NCBI GenBank assembly: GCA_030760725.1
Contig: JASWHV010000090.1
Location: forward strand, 310,001 to 374,000
DNA length: 64,000 bases
Direction: 5' to 3'
Source of the DNA: Neostapfia colusana
Taxonomy: Eukaryota > Streptophyta > Magnoliopsida > Poales > Poaceae
Shown one piece after another: positions 10,354-21,101 of this stretch. The position numbers were made by a program, and so were the translations under genes. The notes below the pieces were generated by a model, which ran no database searches, was not told the DNA's origin, and saw nothing but the letters and a program-made list of their open reading frames with translations. The first letter of the stretch is position 1. Each line of letters begins with the position of its first letter.

Positions 10354-13300
10354 GTGAACTACAAAGCCGGAGGAAAGCATTGGGTACTCGATAGTGGGTG
10401 CACTCAACATATGACCGGCAATGATGGTATGTTCACCTCCATAGAGAACCCCGGCAATCATGAACAAGTCACCTTTGGTGATAACTCAAAGGGGAAGGTA
10501 ATTGGTTTGGGTAAAATTGCTATTTCTCATGATTTGTCTATCTCTAATGTGCTTTACGTTAAGTCTCTTAGTTTCAATTTACTTTCTATTGCACAATTAT
10601 GTGATCTTGGACTAACGTGCACATTTGACAAGAATGGTGTTGTGGTGACTAGTGAATCAAGCAAAGAACTAATATTCAAAGGTTTTCGGCATGGACATCT
10701 TTACTTGGTGGACTTCTCCAACAAGGATGCTAGCTTGACCACTTGTCTTTTCACCAAGACAAGTTTGGGATGGCTATGGCATCGGCGCATTGCTCACATT
10801 GGGATGAGCAAGCTCAAGAAGTCATTCAAGCTTGGGATGGTGACCGGCGTGAAGGATGTCACATTTGAGAAGAACAAGCTTTGTAGCGCGTGTCAAGCCG
10901 GGAAGCAAGTTGCCTCACACCATCCGATGAAGACAATGGTGTCAACCTCCAAGCCACTTGAACTACTTCACATGGACCTCTTCGGACCGTCCACATACCA
11001 AAGCCTTGGCGGTAACCTCTATTGTCTTGTTATTGTTGATGACTACTCTCGCTATGCTTGGACATTGTTTCTAGGTGACAAGGGTGAAACTCCAGAAATC
11101 TTCAAGACCTTCACTAAACGAGCTCAAAGGGAATTTCAACTTCCCATCATCAAGGTCCGGAGTGACAACGGCATCGAGTTCAAGAACTACAACATTGGGG
11201 AGTGGTGTGATCGTGAAGGCGTGAAGCACGAGTTTTCGGCCACATACACCCCTCAACAAAATGGTGTCGTTGAAAGGAAGAACAAGACTCTCATCACCCT
11301 TGCAAGAGCAATGCTTGATGACTATGGCACGTCGGAGAAGTTTTGGGCCGAAGCAATCAACACGGCGTGCCATGCCGCAAATAGGGTCTATCTTCATCGA
11401 CTACTTCAAAAGACCCCATATGAGCTCCTCATTGGGAGAAAGCCCAACATCTCCTACTTCCGAGTCTTCGGGTGCAAGTGCTACATCTACCGCAAGAAAA
11501 GGCTCGGTAAGTTTGAAAGAAGGTGTGATGTTGGTATCTTTCTTGGTTATGCGTCAAACTCAAAAGCATATCGAGTATTCAACCAAACCTCCGGGTTAGT
11601 TGAAGAAAGTTGTGATGTTGAGTTTGATGAGACTAATGGCTCCCAAGAGGAGAGTTTTGGTCATGATGATATAGATGATGAGCCTCTACGAGAAGCTATG
11701 AAGAACATGACCATAGGAGACATCAAGCCCGAAGTTGAGAAGAGCCATGATCAAGGGGGAGCCTCAAGTTCCAACATCAACACCTCCATGGCGCCTCAAA
11801 TTGATGAAGAAGAAGAGAAAGATGATCCATTGCCAATGCAAGATTCACATGCCACACAACACCAAGAAGAAGAAGAAGTCCAAGGTCAAGTCCAACCACA
11901 AGACGAGCGAGATGCCTCACCACCGCCAAGTGCCTCACAACCTCTTATGAGGCATGGGCGCATCTCCAAGGCACATCCGATGGATCAAATCATCGGAAGT
12001 CCGTCACGGGGAGTAAGTACTCGTTCTCGCCATGTTGCTTCACTTTGTGAGCACTACTCTTTTGTTTCGTGTGTAGAACCCACAAATATTGAGGAAGCAC
12101 TCCAAGATCCCAATTGGGTGATGGCTATGCAAGAAGAACTCAACAACTTCACCCGCAATGAAGTTTGGGTATTGGAGGAGCGACCTAAGGACAAGAACGT
12201 CATCGGAACGAAGTGGGTGTACCGCAACAAGCAAGACGAGAATGGCGTGGTGGTCCGCAACAAGGCAAGGCTTGTGGCCAAGGGTTTTTCACAAGTTGAA
12301 GGACTAGATTTTGGAGAGACATTCGCCCCGGTCGCACGGTTAGAAGCTATTCGCATACTTCTTGCTTTTGCTTCGCATCACAATATTATGCTTTATCAAA
12401 TGGATGTTAAAAGTGCCTTCCTCAATGGTTATATTAACGAACTTGTTTTCGTTGAGCAACCTCCCGGGTTTGAAGATCCGAGGAATCCTAACCATGTGTA
12501 TAGGTTACACAAGGCGCTCTACGGGCTCAAGCAAGCACCTAGGGCATGGTATGAACGTCTAAGGGATTTCCTAGTCATGCAAGGATTCAAGATCGGGAGG
12601 GTGGATACCACACTTTTCACCAAGGACATCAACGGGGATTTATTTCTTTGTCAAATTTACGTTGATGACATTATTTTTGGCTCAACTAACAAATCTCTTA
12701 GCCTTGAGTTTGGCACCATGATGTCTAGGGAGTTCGAGATGTCAATGATTGGAGAACTCAATTTCTTCCTAGGATTTCAAATCAAGCAACTTCAAGAGGG
12801 GACTTTCATCTACCAAGAGAAGTACACCAAGGACCTCTTGAAGAAGTTTGAAATGGAAGATTGTAGCTCAAGAAGTACTCCAATGGCGACAAATTGTCAT
12901 CTCGACGCGGACATGGACGGTAAACCTATTGATCAATCTCATTACCGTTCCATGATTGGTTCATTGTTATATCTTACCGCATCTAGGCCCGACATCATGT
13001 TTAGTGTGTGCTTGTGTGCTCGCTTTCAAGCGGCACCTAAAGAATCGCATCGTAAGGCCGTCTTTAGGATACTTAGGTATCTCAAGCATACCCCAAGTGT
13101 AGGTTTGTGGTACCCCAAGAACGCTAGTTTCCATCTCTTGGGTTACTCGGATTCGGACTTTGCCGGATGCCGTGTGGATCGCAAGAGTACCTCCGGTGGG
13201 TGCCACTTACTTGGGCGTTCCCTAGTATCTTGGTCGAGCAAAAAGCAAAACTCCGTGGCTTTGTCCACCGCGGAGGCAGAGTATATAGCGGCCGGTGCAT

Positions 13301-13610
13301 GTTGTGCCCAAATTCTATATATGAGCAAACCCTTTTGGACTTTGGAATTAAATTTGATTGTGTGCCTCTCCTTTGTGACAATGAAAGTGCGGTTAAGATA
13401 GCTAGAAACCCCGTTCAACACTCCCGCACTAAGCACATTGATATTCGCCATCACTTCTTGCGGGACCATGAGGCTAAAGGAGACATCTCTTTGCAAGGTG
13501 TTAGGTCCGAAGAACAATTGGCGGATATCTTCACTAAACCACTTGATGAGAAAACTTTTTCTAGACTTAGAAGTGAATTAAATGTGCTAGATGCATCTAA
13601 CGTCATGTAA
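10354..13610 (+). pseudogene. pol: Sirevirus Pol (protease, integrase, RT, RNase H) with one frameshift
   Basis: The frame 10,354-13,401 encodes the protease motif WVLDSGCTQHMTG (active D near 10,390), the integrase HHCC zinc finger (WHRRIAHIGM..CSACQAGKQ) and the DDE core (HMDLFGPS, RSDNGIEF, QQNGVVERKN). It also has RT with IGTKWVYRNKQDENG, the MDVKSAFLNGYI block and the catalytic YVDDIIFGS, and the start of RNase H (STAEAEYIAAGA). Near 13,320 the homologous frame is lost (apparently a one-base deletion) and RNase H continues in the next frame to the stop at 13,610, with DNESAVKIARNPVQHSRTKH and the ADIFTKPL terminus. Everything else is open, so this is a recent break. Confidence 0.93.
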
Positions 13611-14856
13611 GTTGCCATGTTCATGTAAGGTTGCATATCAAATAGGTCTTGTCTAACTCCCAAAGGATAGGGGCGAGCTAGAAATAGTTTTCCCTGAGGA
13701 AGCCTTTGGAAGGTTTAAACTTGGCAAGATAGATTTACATTATGCTTTGCATGATTCCTGCCATATAGACTTGCACTCATTTAATATCTTGCATTATTTT
13801 GTTTGGCATTGCATACGGTAGATTGTCACAAAGGGGAACCCACATCATGAGAAGGAGACTTGTTCAAAATGCAATATCTCAACTCATATGATGTGGATAG
13901 AGCAAAATTCTAAAGGTACATGCTTTAAAGAGATAGAAGTTTTCCATACTCTAGCTCACAAAGCATGGGCCTTACATTTTCGTGGTTTCCCTCCTAACCT
14001 TGTGTGTTCTCTTTGCTTAAGGGCTTAGCCAATATGTGGCACTATATTTGAAGCCTTCTATTAGAGGTTAGGAGTTGCCCAAAAAGTCCTAGGACCCATC
14101 CTTATCTTTGTGTGTTTAAGTCCAAGGACACATATGGGCAGTCTTAGGTTTTCTGTAGTCATCGGATTATCCGATGCTAGGGCCAGCAGATCATCGGATC
14201 AATTGGTGCTTCAGTTCAGTGCTCAGATCAAGTCAGATGTCACAAATCAACCGATGAGTTCATTTCAGAAGACATCGGAGCATCCGGTGTTCAGTTTTCT
14301 AGTGCCCTGCAGAAATCGACCGATGATCGACACCTCAACGTCGGCTCATCCGGTGTTCAAAGAGAGTTTTTGGAACAACTCTCTGTTGAACTCGACCGAT
14401 GCATCCTCCGATGATCATTGGTCCATCCGGTGTTTTGTGCGCGGCTAGGGTTTGCCCGTACGATTTAAATAGCGGTTCGGCCGCCTCTTTCGTTTTTCTT
14501 CCCCGACCTCTGCCGCCGCCCACTTCTCTCGCCGCCCGTCGCCCTCGCCGCCGTCCTCGCGCCCTCCGGCCACCTCCGGTCGCCGCCGCCGCCTCCCAGG
14601 CGTCGCCGCCGCCTCCCAGGCACCGCCGCCGCCGTCCTTCGGCCGCCGCCGCCTAGGCGCCGCCCGTGCCCGCGCCGCCGCCTCTCCCGCGTGCGCCGCC
14701 GCCGTTCCACCGCGTCGCCGCAGCTCCCTCCTCCGCCGCGCCTCCCTCGCCGTCTCCCCTCCACCACCAGCCGCACCACCACTCGCCGCCGGCTTCCACC
14801 ACCGCGCATCACCCTCTCCGCTAGGGTTTCGCCGTGCTTCGCCGTTCGTCGCTAAG
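13611..14856 (+). promoter_or_regulatory. Sirevirus spacer between pol and the extra ORF, with LTR-like palindromes and a promoter-like end
   Basis: The first 500 bp have no visible coding. At 14,155-14,440 the motif family of the LTR recurs (catcggattatccgatg, cgaccgatg, catccggtgttc). It is followed by gctagggtttgcc (telo-box), a TTTAAATAG TATA-like box at 14,464-14,472 and a C/CGCC-rich 380 bp leader ending with a second telo-box (ctagggtttcgcc, 14,821-14,833) just before the ATG at 14,857. This looks like a plant gene promoter plus 5' UTR; the function is inferred. Confidence 0.5.
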
Positions 14857-17019
14857 ATGGGTCGCGATCGCAAAGGAAAGGGCAAGGCTATTGAGGAGCC
14901 CGCCGCGAAGAAGCGCAAGATGTCCAAGGACGCTCGTCGTGCGGAGTTGGCCGCTCGCGCCGCCGAGGAGCGTGAGCGCGGCCATCGCGGTTCCTTACGG
15001 ATCCGCGAGTCCCGGCAGAGGCAGGAGCAGCCTCCGGTCCAGCCGGTGCCTCCCGAGGGCTCCGACGAGGAGGAGACCGAGGTGCCTCTCATCCGCCGGT
15101 GCACCCCGAGGACTCGTGGGGGTGGACAGACTCCTACGGCGAGTCAGCGCCCCTCTGCGGCTGACCACGCCGAGGACAGAGAGGCCCAAAGGTCCATCCA
15201 CCTGATGGACACAGCAGTCCGTGTTGCCGAGGATGTCAGACTCACCGACTACAGGAAGATGAAGGCAAGGCAACTGAAGAAGCTCAGATGGTCAGCGATG
15301 CCTGAGGAGTGGTTCCCGCGGCCTAGGGACGCTCGAGTTGACTCCCGCTTTTGGACCCTGACACAGGCGTCCCTGTACGAGACTTACAGGCGTCGGGGCC
15401 ACAAGCTCTTCCAGCATAACAGCATCGACTGGGATCAGCTTGCAGTGGCAGCAGGACACGGGATCAGGCCACTCTTTGAGAGATACAGAGGACTTGTGGA
15501 CTTGCTCTCGCACCAGAGGAGTGCCTACGTCGAGGAGTGGGTCAGGGTGTTCTACGCGACACTCTACGTCTCTGAGGGCCGTCGCTCGATTCACTTCATG
15601 TTCATGGGGCAGATCCACGACGTGTCTCGAGACTTGTTGGGCTGACTGCTTGGTGTGGAGCTCTCTACTACGTGCCTGCACCAGATAGTCTACGGAGACG
15701 CAGACCCGCCGAGGAGGCCACTGACTGGAGGAGTGGCACCGCCTTTCGAGGAGATCAGAGGTCTGTTCACTCAGCCGTTCACTCCTGACCAGCCGAGGGT
15801 GCCAGCGCTTCTCACCCCAGCAGCTCGGACAGTTCACCACGTCCTCAGGCGTACCCTACTACCGAGGTCTGGCTACTTGGAGGGCTTCACGAGCCTTCAG
15901 CAGACCATCCTGTTCTATGTGATGAACGGGATGGAGTTCGACATCGTGGATATTCTGATCTGCGAGATGGAGGACGTGATCACCGACGGAGTTGGGATGC
16001 TTCGACAGTTGGTCTTCGGTCACTGGATCTGTCACCTTCTCCACCGGTTGGTTCCAGAGGACACTCCAGGAGTTTCTCAGCTGACGGAGATGCACGTGAC
16101 CCGGTTCAGCCACTACCGAGTCCCCACTCCGGGAGACCGCCGCCTTGGCCGTCCCGTCGAGCGTGAGGTTCGAGCCAGACTGTCAGAGGAGGACTGGGCA
16201 GAGCTGACTCAGGAGGACGCAGAGCTGGCACAGGCAGAGGCTCAGGGAGGAGACCTACAGCATATATGGTCGGACAGCGACACCAGCGACAGTGTCGAGG
16301 AGTACTTCCCTCCTGCTCCTCCTTCACCGAGGCAGCACGACGCAGAGGCAGGAGGCTCAGCAGCTCCACCACCTACACCTCCTCCAGTGTCAGAGGCTCA
16401 GGTGACTCAGCCGTCAGAGCTCACTGCTTTACTTCAGCGGATGGCTCAGCAGCAGGAGCAGCAGGCAGCTCGACAGGAGCAGCTTCAGAGGCAGCAGCAG
16501 GAGATGCAGCTAGAGATCGCCCGTCAGAGGCAAGAGGACATCGACAGGTACACCAACCTTGTCGACAAGATGACGAGACGCACTCTGGACCAGCAGCAGC
16601 AGACTCAACAGATGTTGTTGGGCGTCCTGGGGTTGGTCACTAACCTCTACCAGCAGACGGGAGTCGCCCTTCCACCTCAACACTCGGGACTCAGTCAGGC
16701 TCCAGGTGCACCCCCACTGGCACCAGCTCCAGCACCGTCCTCGTCGATCCCCAGCTTCAGTATACCACCTCTGCTCGCCTCGACAGCGCCCGTTCACTCG
16801 ACAGTACTGCCGCCGACGTCGTTCCAGTCCTCACCTCTTCCGGCAGTACCTTCTCCACCGGCGCCAGCAGTCTCAGCGGATCCCCCAGCAGCTCGAGCTC
16901 CAGCTCCAGCTCCCCCCGCTCCAGCTCCAGCGCCAGCGACCTCCACCTCCAGCAGCTCCGGCGACAGCACCGTCGACGCCGACCGCTTCACCATCGCCAG
17001 GAGCGCGCCTGAGTCGTAG
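14857..17019 (+). pseudogene. Sirevirus extra 3' ORF (so-called env-like), one in-frame stop
   Basis: One frame from the ATG at 14,857 to the stop at 17,017-17,019, broken only by TGA at 15,643-15,645 (codon 263 of 721). The N-terminus is basic with a KKRK nuclear-localisation-type cluster (residues 18-21). The region around 165-260 (FWTLTQASLYETYRRRGHKL, RPLFERYRGLVDLLSHQR) resembles the putative plant transposon protein domain found in many plant elements (recognised, not searched). After residue 455 comes an acidic and Pro-rich stretch, then a Gln-rich heptad region (about 522-590) and a Pro/Ala/Ser tail. I see no signal peptide or membrane segment, so it does not look like a viral envelope protein. 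Similar ORFs in other Sireviruses have no proven role. Confidence 0.8.
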
Positions 17020-17365
17020 GCACTCGACTTCCCTTTTTGGTGTCTTGATGCCAAAGGGGGAGAAGAGTTAGAGTCAGGGGGAGGGTTAGCTCAGTTCTAG
17101 GGGGAGTTCTTGGTTTTAGGGGGAGTGTCTATCCTTTTGCTACTTATTGTTATCTATTTGAGATTGCCTGTTATTATTATTTGCTATTATTGTACTCCGG
17201 GTGCTACTTTGTGCTCTTGCGCTTTATTGTTTATTATTTGAGCCTTCGAGCCACTTGTGTTGCAATTTGTACTTGTTATATTTCTTTTTTGAGCATTGCG
17301 TTTTAATTCCATTAATTCTATGCTCTACTCGTTGTGTTGTCATCAATCACCAAAAAGGGGGAGAT
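17020..17365 (+). other. 3' untranslated region with repeated polypurine tracts, Sirevirus
   Basis: Four or more AGGGGGAG-type tracts (about 17,054-17,062, 17,076-17,085, 17,100-17,106 and 17,118-17,125) precede the functional-looking tract aaaaagggggagat at 17,352-17,365, which abuts the 3' LTR. Multiple polypurine tracts are a known Sirevirus trait. Confidence 0.8.
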
Positions 17366-18847
17366 TGAAAGCATCTAGGCCCCCGTGAGGTATGGTTTCG
17401 GTGATTAATGACAACCGTTCGTTATTACTAATGAGTTTGTGGATGCGAGGTTTCACGTATATCACATCAAACGTTAATGAACTATCTATTCACACCATCT
17501 ACTGCTCATTGGATACAAATGGAGACCCCTCAACGATCTATTCTAAGGGGTTATTCGATACTCATGAAGACTAAATGAAGAACTCATACAACGACTCTAT
17601 TCTATCAAAATTGGCAACACAAGAAGCTTACACTTCATCAAAATATCATTTCAAACAAGTGTCAAAGAGGTCACTCAAGAAGATTCCAAAAGATCAACTC
17701 AAAACAACTCGAAGCAAACAAGTTGCACTCACCGGATCCTCCGATGTCTTGCAAAATGACTACATCGGTCGAGTTTGAGTTGGCAGAAGAAGAAAACCTC
17801 AGAGCCCAGTACACACCGGATCATCCGATGTGAAGGAAGTGGCACATCGGTTGATTTCAACAGAAGGATGATTTCTGAGTTATTCTGAAGAAGTACACAC
17901 CGGATCATCCGATGATGAAGTAAGTGTACATCGGTCAATTTCAACAGAGACATTATTTCTGAACCAATTCTGAAGATCAACTCACCGGATCATCCGATGA
18001 TGAAGTTGAAGTAACATCGGTCGATTAAACAGTCATATCCAACGGTTATATCCAACGGTCACATCTGACACATGACATCAGCTAATTTGTAATTCGACCG
18101 ATGCTCAAATAAAGGGGTGCATCGGATGATCCGATGTTCACAGAAAAAGTCTGCCTACTTTTCCAACGGCTATCTCGTGTGGGCTGGCTATAAATACCCC
18201 TCCAACCGGCCATTTCGTGAAGTCTTGATCACCAGAGCCTCACTACACATCCTCAAGCATTCAAGACCAAGAGCTACCACTTCCACACCTCAAAACCTCT
18301 GGTACTCCAACTATAGGCTAGATCTAGCTAGAGAGAAGCTTGTGTGCGTCCATTCTTGGTGATTGGAATCTCTAGGCTAGTGAGAGAGAGTGTCTTGGTG
18401 ACTTCTCTCACCTTGCAAAAGTTGGAGGAAGAAGAGATCGCTCCGGAGCTTACCAAGGCGTTTGTGGAAGCTCGGAGGATCACCATTGTACAAGGCTTGA
18501 GCTCCACCTTGCCGGAGATGGCGAACGGAGAAAGATAGTGGATTCCCTTGTCTTGGTGACTTGGGAGTGGCTATACCCTTTGGTGGGTGCCACAACGTGG
18601 ACGTAGGTAGATCTTTGTGATCTTACCGAACCACGGGAAAAATCGCCGTGTCTCCGAGTCTCCGCGGGAGTTTGCATCTCTCTCCTCACCCTCTTACTAT
18701 TACGCATTTACTATTCCGCACTTAATACTCTTGCTTGCGTAGTTAGTTCACATAGGGAATTGGGCTTCAACCATTAAGTTTCAAATTGCTCTAAAATTTG
18801 AAAAAGCCCAATTCACCCCCCCCCTCTTGGGCGTTTCGATCCTTACA
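17366..18847 (+). repeat. 3' LTR of the Sirevirus (1,482 bp)
   Basis: Almost identical to 6,679-8,161; the visible differences are about seven substitutions and one C fewer in the terminal C-run. TATA box at 18,189-18,196. It ends CCTTACA and is followed by the second ggcgg copy, after which Gypsy-A gag resumes. Confidence 0.95.
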
Positions 18848-18852
18848 GGCGG

Positions 18853-20335
18853 AGACGACACTCTGGCCAATCGGCCGTGTCGCTGATGCGCACGCCAATG
18901 GTTGACGAACAGACGGCAGATTCCAGCTCTACCAGCCTCCAATCAACGGATCTGAGGACAGAGCTGGAGCGGTGTCGCTTGGGTCAAGATGCCCGGATAT
19001 ACCTCGAGCAACGCCGAGAAAGGCGTCGCTACCAAGACGCTGACGACAGCATGACGTCGGCCTCGACCCAGCCTGAAGAGCAGACCTTCGCCACGCGATC
19101 TCTGCCCCAGGCCTGCGCCGTGCAGAATATGCCACAGTCATATGTCCTGCAGATGGCGTCCCCGGCCTATAGTGCAGCCTTGCCCGTACCGGGGTACGCT
19201 GTGCCCAGTGCGAACCGAGCGTTCGCCACACCAGAACCTGCGGCGACAGAAGCAGGGTGTGCGGCCCTCGCGCCCCACCTTCGCTTCGCGAAGTGGCCGC
19301 GCAAGTTTCGGCCGCACCTGCCCGAGAAGTACGACGGCAGCGTCAACCCGGCGGAGTTCCTCCAGATCTACTCCACCACCGTACTTGCCGCAGGAGGGAA
19401 TGAAGCCGTCATGGCCAATTACTTCCCTGTCGCCTTGACCGGCCCAGCCCGGTCTTGGCTCATGAACCTCCCCCAGGATTCCGTAACTTCCTGGAGAGAG
19501 CTTTGCCGGCAGTTCATGGCCAACTTCGGCAATTCCTACACCCGGCCGGCACGGAGCTCGACCTCCACGCCATCCAACAACAACCTGGGAGTCGCTGTGC
19601 TCTTTCATCCAGCGGTTCTCCCAGGTGCAGAGCACCATCCCACACATTCAAAATGCTTCTGTGGTGGTGGCGTTCTGGCAAGGCGTCCGGGACAAGAAGA
19701 TGCTCGAGAAGCTCGCGACCAGGGAGGTCCGCGATGCCTCAGAGCTCTTCAGCTTGGCAGACAAGTGCGCCGGAGCAGCCGAAGGATGGAACTGGCACTC
19801 ACTGCCGTCCTCCGAGTCAGGAGGACTGCCCGGATCTGGTCCTACTCCCTGTGGAGGCAGCAAGAAGGCCAAGAACCGAGGAAGAAGCAAGATAGAATCA
19901 CCGACCGCAGCCCCAGTCGTCACTGCAGCGACGCTCAGTGGGGCTCGGGGGCCGCGCCCCGACAAGAGGCAGCGAAGATCACCAATCCTAGAAGGTGATC
20001 AAGACAATATGTGCCCCGTGCACGGCAGCTGTCGCCACACTACTGCCGAGTGCCGGGAGATCTGAAAGCTCGCAGAGCGCTTCCGCAAGGGGAAGCAGCA
20101 GCGGGCTGATGCCCCACCCTTCCGTCCAAAGGAAGGCGAACAGAGGGTGGATGTCCCAGACAGCATCGACCACCCAGAGGAGATCCAGGAGCCTCAGCGC
20201 GCCGTGAAGGCGGCACGAAATCATGAGGACTCCAGCTCCGGTGACGATGAGCGTCGAAAGAAGCTCTACGTCATATATGGCGGGTCCGCCGACCCCTCGT
20301 CCCGAAGCGCGGTTAAGACTCTGCGCCGAGCGTAG
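18853..20335 (+). pseudogene. gag of Gypsy-A, main part (broken)
   Basis: It continues the gag cut at 6,678. The frame from 18,877 carries RRERRRYQDADDSMTSAST, the capsid stretch HLPEKYDGSVNPAEFLQIYS and MANYFPVALTGPARSWLMNL. Near 19,590 the homologous reading moves to another frame, and from 19,625 it reads FWQGVRDKKMLEKLATREVR and the zinc-finger-like CPVHGSCRHTTAEC, ending at TGA 20,063-20,065. A further piece (20,147-20,335, PDSNIDHPEE-like) ends in a premature stop. So there are at least two frame changes and two stops. Confidence 0.85.
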
Positions 20336-20340
20336 CGTCG

Positions 20341-21062
20341 GTGGCGCCACTCCCAAGTGCCGCACCGCACCTTAAGTGGATGGGGACCCCCATCAGCTTT
20401 GACGCCACCGACTGCCCCAGGAACATGGCTGGGGCCGGCCAACTACCGCTCTTGGTAGCTCCTACCATCGCCAACGTGAGAATGTACCACGTTTTGGTAG
20501 ATGGTGGAGCTGGGCTGAACCTCATCAGCCGTGCAGCTTTCCAGAAAAGCTGCAGATCCCGATGGCCAAGCTCACCCCGTCGAGCCCGTTCTCAGGGGTA
20601 GGGCCGGGACAGGTCATTCCCTACGGCAACATTAGCCTCCCGGTGACCTTCGGGGCTCCGGACAGCTATCGGACAGAGTACATTCTGTTCGACTTAGCGG
20701 AGATAGACCTCCCCTTCAACGCCATAATCGGCAGGCCAGCCCTGTACCGGTTCATGGCAGTAGCCCACTACGGCTACCTCGTCCTGAAGATGCCAACACC
20801 GACGGGCGTCCTCAGGATTCGTGGAGACCGCACTGTTGCAGTGTCGGCCTTAGAGAAACTCCAAGCGCTCGCAACAGCTGGGGCATCAGCCCCCGGCAGT
20901 ACAGAGCCGGGCCAGCTCCGCCCGAGCGCACGTCACCGTGCTTCCGCCACAGCACCCCGCGTGCAACCTCTCGACGAGGGCGGCGTCCCCTTAAAGGTCG
21001 TCCAAGTCGGCGCCGAAGCCACCCAGACCACCCGGGTAGCCGGGGGTCTGGATAGCAAATAG
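20341..21062 (+). pseudogene. aspartic protease of Gypsy-A (frameshifted)
   Basis: It has the motif LVDGGAGLNLISRA at about 20,490-20,535 (retropepsin-type active site D-G-G-A). A frameshift follows near 20,545, after which the frame 20,562-21,062 gives MAKLTPSSPFSGVGPGQVI and the conserved LPFNAIIGRPALYRFMAVAH block. A short acidic/hydrophobic tail ends at TAG 21,060-21,062. Confidence 0.85.
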
Positions 21063-21101
21063 GAAGGCGCGCTCGTCACCTTCCTCCGGCACAACGTCGA
21101 C

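Larger units (their letters stand above)
6679..18847 (+). mobile_element. Sirevirus (Copia) retrotransposon, 12.2 kb, recently inserted
   Basis: A full-length element with LTRs at 6,679-8,161 and 17,366-18,847, both TG...CA, and the duplication ggcgg at 6,674-6,678 and 18,848-18,852. Primer site TGGTATCAGAGC at 8,164-8,175. Genes in order: gag (8,222-10,339), pol (10,354-13,610) and a long extra ORF (14,857-17,019) before the polypurine tract. This extra 3' ORF, the 12 kb size, the palindrome-rich LTR and the multiple AGGGGGAG tracts near the 3' LTR are hallmarks of Sireviruses (SIRE1/Opie/Ji group; from knowledge). The two LTRs differ at about seven bases and one C-run length out of 1,483, so the insertion is young. 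One frameshift in pol and one stop in the extra ORF suggest this copy cannot move by itself. Confidence 0.95.

Noticed and set aside
14857..17019. Extra Sirevirus ORF as a true retroviral envelope gene
   Set aside because: No signal peptide, furin-like site or membrane segment is visible; the composition is that of a soluble, partly disordered protein.
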